A stretch of DNA of 64,000 bases from Arthrobacter sp. U41 (GTDB lineage: Bacteria > Actinomycetota > Actinomycetes > Actinomycetales > Micrococcaceae), in contig NZ_VEGI01000004.1 of assembly GCF_007679325.1 (NCBI RefSeq), forward strand, positions 248,001-312,000. The letters are read 5' to 3'. Both the position numbers and the translations under genes were made by a program. This document shows positions 9,891-20,067 of this stretch, in pieces; within the stretch, counting starts at the first letter, position 1; the number at the start of each line of letters is the position of its first letter. The notes below the pieces were generated by a model. That model was not told the DNA's origin and ran no database searches. It saw only the letters and a list, made by a program, of their open reading frames with translations.

Positions 9891-10066
9891 GTGATTTTTC
9901 CTAAGTCTCGGAGTGGTCTTGGTGCTAAATCTATTGTTGCTGGGTTACGTGATGACCGTGGTCGGGTTACGCGGCGGGGTTCGCCATCCTCCGCGTGCTC
10001 GCTCGTACACCCCACCGTCCCCCTAACCTCGCAAGCTCGGTCAGGGAACCCGGACGATGGGGCACT

Positions 10067-10341
10067 CGCTTAGACGCACGCTTCCGGATGCCGCGCCCCC
10101 ACCGCTAGTGCCCAGTTCAGTTTTCAGGAGTCAACAATTTCTAACGACGGCCGGTTCCGGAAAGGAACCGTGGCCGTTCATATTCTTCTAGAGCCGACCC
10201 TCGGTAGGTGGTTCAGCTCCCAGCACCTTCGGCTTTCAAAGCCGCCGGTTCCCGTTGGTCCTCTGGTGGTCGGTTGTCCAAGAGGTGAGCTGCACTCGAG
10301 GGGCCGGCTGGCCGCGGTTTTCGAAAGCGTGCGTCAAAGCG
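10067..10341. repeat. Long inverted-repeat pair in the gcvT-gcvH spacer
   Basis: The 19-base arm at 10067-10085 (CGCTTAGACGCACGCTTCC) matches the reverse complement of 10323-10341 at 17 of 19 positions. The enclosed 237 bases contain at least one further hairpin. This may be a structured RNA closed by a long stem, or the ends of a small non-autonomous element; no target-site duplication is obvious. Confidence 0.5.
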
Positions 10342-10359
10342 ACGAAGGAGCAGCACGCG

Positions 10360-10385
10360 TGAAAACTGGGGCCTGCCGGCCCCAG
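10360..10385 (-). terminator. Rho-independent terminator after gcvT
   Basis: A perfect 8-bp stem CTGGGGCC/GGCCCCAG with a 4-base loop at 10366-10385 is followed on the minus strand by TTTTC. It lies about 48 bp past the gcvT stop and should end or reduce the riboswitch-controlled transcript before gcvH. Confidence 0.75.
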
Positions 10386-10432
10386 GGCCGGGTACCGCTG
10401 AGGCACCCGGTCCCGCTGAGGTACTCGTTGGG

Positions 10433-11581
10433 CTACTTTTGGCGCTTGTAGAAAGGCAGTGCCACAACTTCGAACGACTCTGCCTTGCCTCGGAGGTCGA
10501 TGTCCAGGGCGGTGCCGGGTTCGGTGAACTCGACGTCGACGTAGGCCATGGCGACCGGGTAGCCCAGGGTGGGTGAGGGCTGGCCTGAGGTGACTTCGCC
10601 GACGACGTTTCCGTCCTTGAGGACCGGGTAGTGGCCGCGGCCGGCCCGGCGGCCGAGGCCCTTGAGGCCGACGAGCTTGCGGCCCGTGGTGGATCCGGCG
10701 CCGGCTTCCTTCTTGGCGGCCAAGGCGGCCTTGCCGACGAAGTCGCCTTCCTTGGACAGCGCGACGATCGGGCCCAGCCCGGCGGCGTACGGGTCACCGT
10801 CGAGGGAGAGTTCGTTGCCGTAGAGCGGCATGCCCGCCTCGAGGCGGAGAGAGTCGCGGGACGCCAGCCCGGCGGGGGTCAGTTCGCCGTCCTCGGCGAT
10901 GGCGACGAGAGCCTGCCAGAGGGCGGCGGCGTCGTCGTTCGCGACGAAGATTTCGAAGCCGTCTTCACCGGTGTAGCCGGTGCGGGCCAGCAGGAGCTCC
11001 TGGCTGGTGCCACCGAACATCAACGGAACTTCGACGGCGGCGTAGTACTTCAGCCCGGTGACGAGCTCGTGCTGCGCGGCGGGAACCAGACGCAGCAGGA
11101 TCTCCTGGGCCTTGGGTCCCTGCACGGCGATCAGCGAGATCTCGGCGGAGGCATCCTGGACGGTGACGTTGAAGCCGCCTTCTTGGGCAGAACCGGCCCG
11201 CTCGGCCAGGGCCGCGGCGACTACCTTGGCGTTGCCCGCGTTGGGAACCACGAGGAACTTCTCGTCGTCACGCCGGTAGGTGATGAGGTCATCGATGATG
11301 CCGCCGTCCTCGTTGCAGATCAGCGAGTACTTGGCCTTGCCGACCGCCATCGCGGAGATCTTGCCAACCAGGGCGTAGTCGAGGAACGCCGCGGCGTCCG
11401 GTCCGGTGACCCAGACCTCGCCCATGTGGGAGAGATCGAAGAGGCCCGCGGCCCTGCGGACGGCGTGGTGTTCGGCGAGTTCGGAGCTGTACTTGAGCGG
11501 CATCTGCCAGCCGCCGAAGTCCGTGAAGGAGGCGCCGAGCTTCTTGTGCTCTTCGTAAAGTGCCGTGTAGTTCTCAGTCAT
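10433..11581 (-). CDS. gcvT: Glycine cleavage system T protein (aminomethyltransferase)
   Basis: A 382-residue GcvT: FTDFGGWQMPLKYSS near the N-terminus, AAGLFDLSHMGEVWVTG, ARTGYTGEDGFEIF and a C-terminal beta-barrel domain (about 290-380). It transfers the methylene unit from aminomethyl-GcvH to tetrahydrofolate and releases ammonia. It starts 12 bp after gcvP, so both are on one transcript under the glycine riboswitch. Confidence 0.96.
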   Translation of the reverse strand: MTENYTALYEEHKKLGASFTDFGGWQMPLKYSSELAEHHAVRRAAGLFDLSHMGEVWVTGPDAAAFLDYALVGKISAMAVGKAKYSLICNEDGGIIDDLITYRRDDEKFLVVPNAGNAKVVAAALAERAGSAQEGGFNVTVQDASAEISLIAVQGPKAQEILLRLVPAAQHELVTGLKYYAAVEVPLMFGGTSQELLLARTGYTGEDGFEIFVANDDAAALWQALVAIAEDGELTPAGLASRDSLRLEAGMPLYGNELSLDGDPYAAGLGPIVALSKEGDFVGKAALAAKKEAGAGSTTGRKLVGLKGLGRRAGRGHYPVLKDGNVVGEVTSGQPSPTLGYPVAMAYVDVEFTEPGTALDIDLRGKAESFEVVALPFYKRQK

Positions 11582-11593
11582 CGTTGGCTGTCC

Positions 11594-14470
<2,877 letters not shown>

Positions 14471-14520
14471 AAGGAACTCCATAACTAAGGCGGCGCAGGG
14501 TACGCCACATTGATTCGGGT

Positions 14521-14735
14521 TCCTCCCCGCTCTGTATTGGACCTGAGAGTTTCCGCGTAGCCGTGCTCTCGCATGGCTCCGCTTGCACCTTCGGTGAGCA
14601 CAGCATGTCAAAAGACATGCCTGCTACTTTCCAGAGTTGCCTTGCCGCGGCGGTACATGGGCCTGAGAGATTCCTGGGGAGGGTTTGCTCCTACGGCGCC
14701 TGCTTGTACCTACAAGCAGAACTCTCCCGCCGCAG
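14521..14735 (-). promoter_or_regulatory. Tandem glycine riboswitch upstream of gcvP
   Basis: On the minus strand two glycine aptamers follow each other. Aptamer 1 starts GCGGGAGAGTTC and ends ATCTCTCAGGCCCA; aptamer 2 contains CACCGAAGGTGCAAGC and ends AAACTCTCAGGTCC. These are the conserved GGAGAG..CTCTCAGG pairs and the GNNGCAA-type core of the family. The leader ends about 50 bases before gcvP. Glycine binding usually turns on expression of the cleavage system. A TAATAT -10-like hexamer at 14745-14750 lies just upstream. Confidence 0.92.
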
Positions 14736-14744
14736 ATCAAAGGC

Positions 14745-14771
14745 ATATTAACTTGGCGTGACAACAGTCAC
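14745..14771 (-). promoter_or_regulatory. Putative gcvP promoter -10 with upstream palindrome
   Basis: TAATAT (minus strand, 14745-14750) is placed so that transcription would start a few bases before the first glycine aptamer. Just upstream is the inverted repeat GTGAC-TGTT-GTCAC (14758-14771), which could be an operator. A good -35 hexamer is not evident. Confidence 0.45.
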
Positions 14772-14949
14772 AGCTCTTATTGTCCTACGCCCGGCCCGCG
14801 TCCGCAAACCAGCGAGCCGGGCCCGTGCGAGCGTTACGCGCCGGGCCGCCGTCGGACGCGCATTCGCGGGACCGCTGCGCAGTCGCCGGAACGTTCCGGC
14901 GAGCCCGCACGCGTCCGGCGAGTTCGACGGCGGGGGTCCCGTGCCGCGC

Positions 14950-15501
14950 TCAGCCGCGGAGCCGCCCGAGGGCGGTGAGCAGACTTTCGACGTCGGCGCC
15001 GACCTCCGGGCGCGCCCCGCCCGGGCCGCGTGCCAGCATGGCATTGAAGTACAGCCCGTCCCCCATGTAGAGGACCGGCTTGGCCATGGCGGGACCGACG
15101 TCGGCTGCCAGCAGCTCCAGCCAGGACGCCTGGACGGCGGCCATTCGCCGCAGGGTTTCCTGGTGGGCCACTTCGGCGAGCCGGGTGGCGGCCACAAAGA
15201 CCCGGTCCAGTGGCGTGTCCGCCCAGACCGAGGACTTGATGAAGAACGCGGCGGCACCTTCCGGGGCGGCCGCCATGGCAGCGAGGTCCTCGGCCAGCAG
15301 CCGGTCCAGCCGCTCCAGCAGGACCGAAATCATCGCCTCCTTGTTGGGAAAGTGGTACAGCAGCCCGCCCTTGGAGACGCCGGCCAGCCTGGCCACGGCA
15401 TCCAGGGTCGCGGCCCGCTCCCCTTCTTCGATCAGCAGGGATTCGAACGCATCAAGGACGGCTTCGCGGGCAACGGGTTTTCTGGCCATGCGTCCCATCA
15501 T
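14950..15501 (-). CDS. TetR/AcrR family transcriptional repressor
   Basis: A 183-residue regulator. Residues about 8-55 form a TetR DNA-binding domain (AATLDAVARLAGVSKGGLLYHFPNKEAM) and the rest is an alpha-helical ligand domain. It is divergent from an MFS exporter and the shared 71-bp gap holds a perfect palindrome, so it very likely represses both itself and the exporter until a ligand binds. The start is uncertain among three closely spaced ATGs at 15501, 15498 and 15489. Confidence 0.9.
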   Translation of the reverse strand: MMGRMARKPVAREAVLDAFESLLIEEGERAATLDAVARLAGVSKGGLLYHFPNKEAMISVLLERLDRLLAEDLAAMAAAPEGAAAFFIKSSVWADTPLDRVFVAATRLAEVAHQETLRRMAAVQASWLELLAADVGPAMAKPVLYMGDGLYFNAMLARGPGGARPEVGADVESLLTALGRLRG

Positions 15502-15538
15502 GCCCCGTGCCGGAGCTGTCGCTCGAACGCCCCATTTC

Positions 15539-15568
15539 TTAACTATACCGTCCAGACGGTATAGTTAA
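15539..15568. promoter_or_regulatory. Perfect 30-bp palindromic operator between tetR and MFS genes
   Basis: TTAACTATACCGTC at 15539-15552 is followed by CA and its exact reverse complement at 15555-15568. The palindrome includes TATAGT on each strand, which can serve as -10 for both divergent genes, so repressor binding would block polymerase. On the plus strand TATAGT (15560-15565) is only 7 bases before the MFS start codon. Confidence 0.88.
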
Positions 15569-15572
15569 GTCT

Positions 15573-17246
15573 ATGAGCAACACTTCCATCACCCGCAGCA
15601 CCGGCGCCGTTGTCACAAGCGCCGCCGGAAAAACGCCCAACCGGGCACCATCCGACCAGGCACCGCGCGCGCCGTGGCGTGACTGGCTGGCGCTGTCGCT
15701 GCTGATGTTCCCGGTGCTGCTCGTGGCCGTCGACAACACCGCCCTGACCTTTGCCCTGCCGGCGATCGCGCGCAGCCTCGACGCCACGGGCGTGGAGCTG
15801 CTCTGGATTGTCGACGCCTATCCCCTGGTCCTCGCCGGGCTGCTCGTGGCGATGGGCAGCCTCGGCGACAGGATCGGCCGCCGCCGGCTGCTCTTCATCG
15901 GCAGCACGGGCTTCGCCGCCGTCTCGGCCGCCACCGCTTTTGCCCCCAGCGCCGAATGGCTGATTGCCGGACGTGCCGGGCTGGGCTTCTTCGGCGCCAT
16001 GCTGATGCCCTCCACGCTGTCCCTGATCCGCAACATCTTCCCCGAGCCCAACCGGCGGCGGCTGGCCGTGGCCATCTGGGCCGCAGGCTTCTCCGGCGGC
16101 GCAGCACTGGGTCCGATTTTCGGCGGCTGGCTCGTGGAGAACTTCTGGTGGGGCGCGGTCCTGCTGGTGGCCGTGCCGATCATCCTCCCGCTGCTGATCC
16201 TCGGGCCGGCCCTGATCCCGGAATCCCGGGACCCGAACCCGGGACGGGTGGACGTGCCCAGCATCATCCTGTCCCTGCTGGTGATGGTGCCGGTCGTCTA
16301 CGGCATCAAGATCCTGGCCACCCACGGACCGGCCGCGGAACCGCTGGCCGCCATCGGCTTTGGGCTGCTGATGGGCTACGTGTTCATCCGGCGCCAGCGG
16401 CACCTGCTGCCGGCAGCACCGGCAGAGAGCAGTACGGTACAAAGTAGCCCGGCACAGAGCACCACCGGGGTACGGGCCCGCCCTGCTCCCCTGCTGGATA
16501 TCAGCCTCTTCGGCAACCGGGTCTTCAGCACCGCCATCATCGCGAACGTGCTGGCGCTGTTCTCCTTCAACGGCTTCATCCTGTTCCTCGCCCAGCACCT
16601 GCAGCTGCTGGAGGGACAGTCCCCCTCGGAATCAGGCGTCGCCATGGTCCCCGCCCTTATCGCGACCGTGGCGGCTGGCCTGATGGTGGTGCCGCTGGTG
16701 AAGAAGGTCCGTCCCGGGTTTGTGGTGGCCGGTGGGCTGCTGCTGAGCGCCGCCGGTTACTTCCTGGTGGCCTTCGGCGACCACGGCAACGGCCCGGCGC
16801 TGCTGCTGGCGGCCCTGCTGGTGTTGTGCCTCGGCGTCGGCGCCGCGGAAACCATCTCCAACGATCTGATCCTCGGCGCCGCCCCCGCGGAGAAATCCGG
16901 TGCCGCGGCCGCGATTTCAGAGACCGGCTATGAGATCGGTTCCCTGCTGGGTACCGCCATCCTGGGCTCCATCCTGACGGCCTCCTACCAGGGAAACCTC
17001 CGGCTTCCCGCCGGCGCCACCGAGGCCGCCTCCGCGGAAGCTTCCGCCCAGGCCGGCGAGACGCTCGCGGGCGCCGTCGAACTGGCCCAGGGACTGCCGG
17101 GACCGGTGGCCGACGCGGTGATGACAGCCGCCCGGGCCGCCTTTGACTCAGGCGTCCACATCACGGCGGCCATCGCACTCGTCCTGATGGCGGGAGCGTC
17201 AGTCCTCGCCGCCGTCGTCCTCCGGAAAGTGCCAACGGCGCGGTGA
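15573..17246 (+). CDS. MFS transporter, DHA2 (EmrB/QacA-like) drug exporter
   Basis: A 557-residue membrane protein of the 14-helix DHA2 class. It starts a first helix at about residue 31 (WLALSLLMFPVLLVAVDNTAL, shortened here), shows the motif A loop GSLGDRIGRRRLLFIG and a motif C-like glycine-rich helix 5. It probably exports hydrophobic compounds using the proton gradient. The start codon lies four bases after the operator and there is no Shine-Dalgarno, so the mRNA is predicted to be leaderless. It is controlled by the divergent TetR protein. Confidence 0.9.
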   Translation: MSNTSITRSTGAVVTSAAGKTPNRAPSDQAPRAPWRDWLALSLLMFPVLLVAVDNTALTFALPAIARSLDATGVELLWIVDAYPLVLAGLLVAMGSLGDRIGRRRLLFIGSTGFAAVSAATAFAPSAEWLIAGRAGLGFFGAMLMPSTLSLIRNIFPEPNRRRLAVAIWAAGFSGGAALGPIFGGWLVENFWWGAVLLVAVPIILPLLILGPALIPESRDPNPGRVDVPSIILSLLVMVPVVYGIKILATHGPAAEPLAAIGFGLLMGYVFIRRQRHLLPAAPAESSTVQSSPAQSTTGVRARPAPLLDISLFGNRVFSTAIIANVLALFSFNGFILFLAQHLQLLEGQSPSESGVAMVPALIATVAAGLMVVPLVKKVRPGFVVAGGLLLSAAGYFLVAFGDHGNGPALLLAALLVLCLGVGAAETISNDLILGAAPAEKSGAAAAISETGYEIGSLLGTAILGSILTASYQGNLRLPAGATEAASAEASAQAGETLAGAVELAQGLPGPVADAVMTAARAAFDSGVHITAAIALVLMAGASVLAAVVLRKVPTAR

Positions 17247-17268
17247 CCCGGAGGGGTTAAATGCCAAA

Positions 17269-17302
17269 GCGCCCGACGCCGGTGAGAACCGGCGCCGGGC
17301 GC
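17269..17302. terminator. Bidirectional terminator between MFS gene and dps
   Basis: A 15-bp stem with one mismatch (GCGCCCGACGCCGGT paired with ACCGGCGCCGGGCGC) and a GAGA loop lies between the two convergent genes. Confidence 0.75.
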
Positions 17303-17320
17303 TGAAAGCGTCAGCAGACT

Positions 17321-17800
17321 TTACTTGCTGTCCGCCGTGGAGACGCTGGCGTTCGCCCGCATCGTCTCGGCGTTGACCATCCAGGCGTACTGCTCGAACT
17401 TGGCGATGAACTCGTGCAGCAGGTCCGCCGTCGTGGGGTCCTCTTCGTCCACTTCGTCGTGAACCTTGCGCATGGTGCCGACGGCGGCCTCCAGGGCGGC
17501 GACGATCCGCTCGATGGCGTCCTTCGTGTTGATCAGGCCGGCCGGGAATTCGGCGAGCGAGGTGGACTTGGACACCGTGGAGCTGCGGCCGTCCGGCAGG
17601 GCGTGCAGGGCGCGCATGCGCTCTGCCAGGTCATCCGCGAAGGCGCGGGCCGCGTCGATGATCTCATCCAGCTGCAGGTGGAGGTCCCGGAAGTTCGTCC
17701 CGACGATGTTCCAGTGCGCCTGCTTGCCCTGGACGTGAAGTTCGATCAGGTCCACGAGCACTGCCTGCAGGTTCGTCGTGAGCGTTGGTGATGCTTTCAT
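17321..17800 (-). CDS. dps: Dps family DNA-protection ferritin
   Basis: A 159-residue four-helix Dps protein. The ferroxidase signature KQAHWNIVGTNFRDLHLQLDE (trimmed) is at about residues 26-46. Dps forms dodecamers that oxidise and store iron with hydrogen peroxide and shield DNA in starvation or oxidative stress. A short polar C-terminal tail follows the fourth helix. It is a single-gene unit with GGAGGA about 5 bases upstream of the start. The 213-bp upstream region holds its promoter; no clear operator was found. Confidence 0.93.
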   Translation of the reverse strand: MKASPTLTTNLQAVLVDLIELHVQGKQAHWNIVGTNFRDLHLQLDEIIDAARAFADDLAERMRALHALPDGRSSTVSKSTSLAEFPAGLINTKDAIERIVAALEAAVGTMRKVHDEVDEEDPTTADLLHEFIAKFEQYAWMVNAETMRANASVSTADSK

Positions 17801-18013
17801 GCGTCCTCCTGAGTAGGTCCGATACCGTTGCGCGTCCGTTGAAACTACTGTCCCAACCGAGGATGAAGCGTTCGATACCGCTGGATTCGATGCTTCTGAC
17901 GCTACCCCAGGGCATAGGTGGAGGGCGACGCTCCGGAAAGAATTTCTCGGTCAGCTTACTAAGTTGGCTTACTACTTGGCGGGAAGGACTGCCGGGAAGG
18001 ACATCGGGACCGC

Positions 18014-18832
18014 TCAGACCGCCTCGTTCAGTACCGGCCCCTGCGGGAAGATGGCCCGCGTGAAGCCGCCCGTGGTGGTCTCTGCCAGTTGGGCGAGGTA
18101 GTCGTTGCGGCGCTTCGGGGTGATCCGGGACTGCGGTTCAAAACCCTGCCCGGGATCGTCCGAGTAGTGCGCGGTGAGGCCGTCACGCATGAGCCGAATG
18201 GCCTCGGCCCGCTGCTGGGAAACCGCGGCGTGGGTGGATCCAAGTTCCGCTGCCAGGTCCTTGACGGTCCTGTCGCCGAAGTAGATCTCCTCGACGACGT
18301 AACGCATCCGCTCGGGGAGGGACTTCACCGCCGCGCGGAGGTACTGGAGCCGCTCGTCCGCGAGCACGGAATGTTCGGGGGTCAGGGTCTCCGCGGCCAG
18401 CGTGTCGACCACGGCTTCATCCAGCGGCGTCAGGGTCCGGGAGGCGTCCGCGAGGGCTGCCTCTACGACGCTCTGCTGCACACCCAGGGCCGCGGCGATC
18501 TCGTCGACGCTGGGGGTGCGTCCGAGGGCTGCGGCGAGGGTTTCCTGGACCGACATGGTTTCTTTGATCCGGCGCCGCGCCGAGCGGGTGGCCCAGTCGC
18601 TGGCGCGCATCTCGTCGGCGAACGCGCCCAGGATCCGCCGGCGCGCGAAGGCACCGAACGGCACGCCGAGGTCCGGGTCGAACGAGTCCGCCGAGGTGAT
18701 CAGGGCAATGGCGCCCGCTGACGCCAGGTCATCGCGGGAAAGGTGTGACGCCTTTGAGCACAAGTCTGAGACGAGGTAGCCCACCAGCGGAAGATGCTGT
18801 GTGACCATCTCGTTGCGTTCCACGCGATTCAA
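18014..18832 (-). CDS. fliA: FliA/WhiG-type RNA polymerase sigma factor
   Basis: A 272-residue group 3 sigma factor: region 2 at about 10-90 (SFDPDLGVPFGAFARRRI, then DWATRSARRR), region 3 at about 92-150, region 4 at about 170-225 (LPERMRYVVEEIYFGDRTVKDLA, shortened; then HAAVSQQRAEAIR). It has an unusual about 45-residue tail after region 4. Placed at the edge of the flagellar island, it is the natural reader of the five TWACG-N11-GSCGAYAR promoters listed here. The start is a TTG at 18832 with GGGGGGA eight bases before it. No FlgM anti-sigma gene was recognised in the window. Confidence 0.88.
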   Translation of the reverse strand: MNRVERNEMVTQHLPLVGYLVSDLCSKASHLSRDDLASAGAIALITSADSFDPDLGVPFGAFARRRILGAFADEMRASDWATRSARRRIKETMSVQETLAAALGRTPSVDEIAAALGVQQSVVEAALADASRTLTPLDEAVVDTLAAETLTPEHSVLADERLQYLRAAVKSLPERMRYVVEEIYFGDRTVKDLAAELGSTHAAVSQQRAEAIRLMRDGLTAHYSDDPGQGFEPQSRITPKRRNDYLAQLAETTTGGFTRAIFPQGPVLNEAV

Positions 18833-19057
18833 TAGAGTGTCCCCCCATGAGACAGGATCCGGCAGCCTTAAACGACCGGGAGCCGCACCCGAAATGGGCC
18901 CCGTGCTCCCCCCATGGAAGTCGGTGTTAAAAACCCGGGCGCAGCACCCAAGACGAAACCTATCACCTGATCCTCGCTCTGCGTGTAACCTCAGGGAAAA
19001 GCTTGGCTGAAAATGCGGTAAGGCTTCTCGGCCGGGGCGGCAAGGGGAATGGGGCCC

Positions 19058-19633
19058 ATGAGTGCAGGTGATCTTTCGGCAGCTCTCTGGCAGGAGCGCC
19101 GTCAGCTGGAATTGCTGTTATTCAGGCTGGAGACGCAGCGGCTCCATGTCCTGGCCGGCAACGTCCAGTGGTTGAGCTTCACGGCCTCCGAGGTGGAGAG
19201 CGTCCTTGACCGCCTGCGCTTTGAAGCGTTGGCCCGGAGTGTCGAGTCAGCCGCGGTGGCGGCCGAGTGGGGTCTGCCCGCCCAGGCGACCCTGAATGAA
19301 CTCGCCGCGGGAGCACCGCCGGGCGCCTGGCCCGAGGTCCTGCAGGATCATCTGGACGGCCTGCACGCGCTGCTCCGGCAGCTCAACGATGCCGCCACCG
19401 CCAACGAGGACACGCTGCGCAACCTCAGCCCACCGGCGGCATCCGGCGCATCCGGCGCGCCTGGCCCGTCTGGCGGACAGGGTAAAGACGAAGCCGCCGC
19501 TCCCCTGCCCGCGGACACCGCGGGGGTTATTGACCAGCTGACGACGGCGGGAAACATCGAGCGCGCCTTGGCGCTGGTCCGCCGTACGGCCCAGCCCCTC
19601 CTGGAGCAATACCTAGGCGGCAACCGCGAGTGA
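19058..19633 (+). CDS. FlgN-family flagellar export chaperone, copy 1
   Basis: A 191-residue helical protein. Its start MSAGDLSAALWQERRQLELL aligns with the start of the FlgN gene before flgK (MAIHELSALLWRERELLDVL), and WGLPAQATLNELAAGAPPGAW matches WGLPTDASLAELAAAAPEGAW in copy 2 (both shortened). FlgN guards the hook-filament proteins FlgK and FlgL. I set the start at 19058 to match the paralog; an ATG at 19049 is also possible. It has a Gly/Pro-rich linker at about 125-150 and an extra helical C-terminus that copy 2 lacks. It stands alone beside fliA. Confidence 0.75.
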   Translation: MSAGDLSAALWQERRQLELLLFRLETQRLHVLAGNVQWLSFTASEVESVLDRLRFEALARSVESAAVAAEWGLPAQATLNELAAGAPPGAWPEVLQDHLDGLHALLRQLNDAATANEDTLRNLSPPAASGASGAPGPSGGQGKDEAAAPLPADTAGVIDQLTTAGNIERALALVRRTAQPLLEQYLGGNRE

Positions 19634-19702
19634 GTGCGCCTGGCTGCGGGTGAGCGTGACTGGCTGCGCCCGGCAGCGCCGGGCCCGGCTGAGCGCCTGA
19701 GT

Positions 19703-19993
19703 TCAGTCCGCGGCGGGGGCCGGCTTCGCGGCCGGGGCCGGTTTCGGGGCGGGTGCCGGCGGCAGGAGTCCGCGCAGCGCGTCCTCCGCGTCCTGACCGG
19801 CCTCGGCTCCGGCTTCAGCGGCCGCCAGGTTCGCCGCGGCAATGGCCTCGATGACCTCGCGGCGCTGGATCGGGACCCCGCGGGGGGCCTCTATGCCTAT
19901 CCGAACACCGTCGCCGCGGCCTTCCAGAACCGTGATGACGATCCCGTCGCCGATCATGATCTGTTCGCCCGGCTTGCGTGTAAGTACCAGCAT
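19703..19993 (-). CDS. csrA: CsrA translational regulator with Ala/Pro-rich tail
   Basis: A 96-residue protein. Residues 1-50 are a clear CsrA core (MLVLTRKPGEQIMIGD, IGIEAPRGVPIQRREV). CsrA dimers bind GGA motifs in RNA hairpins and block ribosome access. Residues about 51-96 form an Ala-rich helix and a PAPAPKPAPAAKPAP-like tail, making it longer than typical CsrA (about 60-75). In flagellated Gram-positives CsrA represses flagellin translation and is sequestered by FliW, which is also present. It is the last gene of the fliM-to-csrA run, 74 bp after the FlhF-like gene. Confidence 0.92.
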   Translation of the reverse strand: MLVLTRKPGEQIMIGDGIVITVLEGRGDGVRIGIEAPRGVPIQRREVIEAIAAANLAAAEAGAEAGQDAEDALRGLLPPAPAPKPAPAAKPAPAAD

Positions 19994-20067
19994 CCTCTCA
20001 ATCTACCCTTCGCTGCGCGGAGCCGGTGACGAGTCCCGCCACCTGTACCTGGTTCGTGCCGCGCATC

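Larger units (their letters stand above)
9891..10432. other. 542-bp non-coding spacer between gcvT and gcvH
   Basis: No credible gene is visible on either strand; short open frames here have no recognisable sequence. The spacer contains a terminator just after gcvT (10360-10385), a near-perfect inverted repeat about 237 bases apart (10067-10085 and 10323-10341), an internal hairpin near 10154-10180 (ACGGCC and GGTTCC arms) and GC-rich palindromic text at 10020-10060. A promoter for gcvH is expected in it but I could not place one with confidence. Confidence 0.6.

Noticed and set aside
10225..10250. CGGC-TTTCAAA-GCCG loop that resembles a tRNA-Sec or tRNA-Ser anticodon arm
   Set aside because: No acceptor, D-arm or T-arm (GGTTCGA) can be paired around it on either strand.
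10170..10451. 93-codon plus-strand frame in the gcvT-gcvH spacer
   Set aside because: No family resemblance, no ribosome site, and it overlaps the end of gcvT and the terminator.
14758..15564. 268-codon plus-strand frame over the TetR gene
   Set aside because: Antisense to a clear TetR regulator and begins in the gcvP control region.
18960..19057. Possible FliA-type promoter before flgN1 (TAACCTCA ... GGCTGAAA)
   Set aside because: Spacing fits but the -10 matches only 4 of 8 positions, so it cannot be told from chance.
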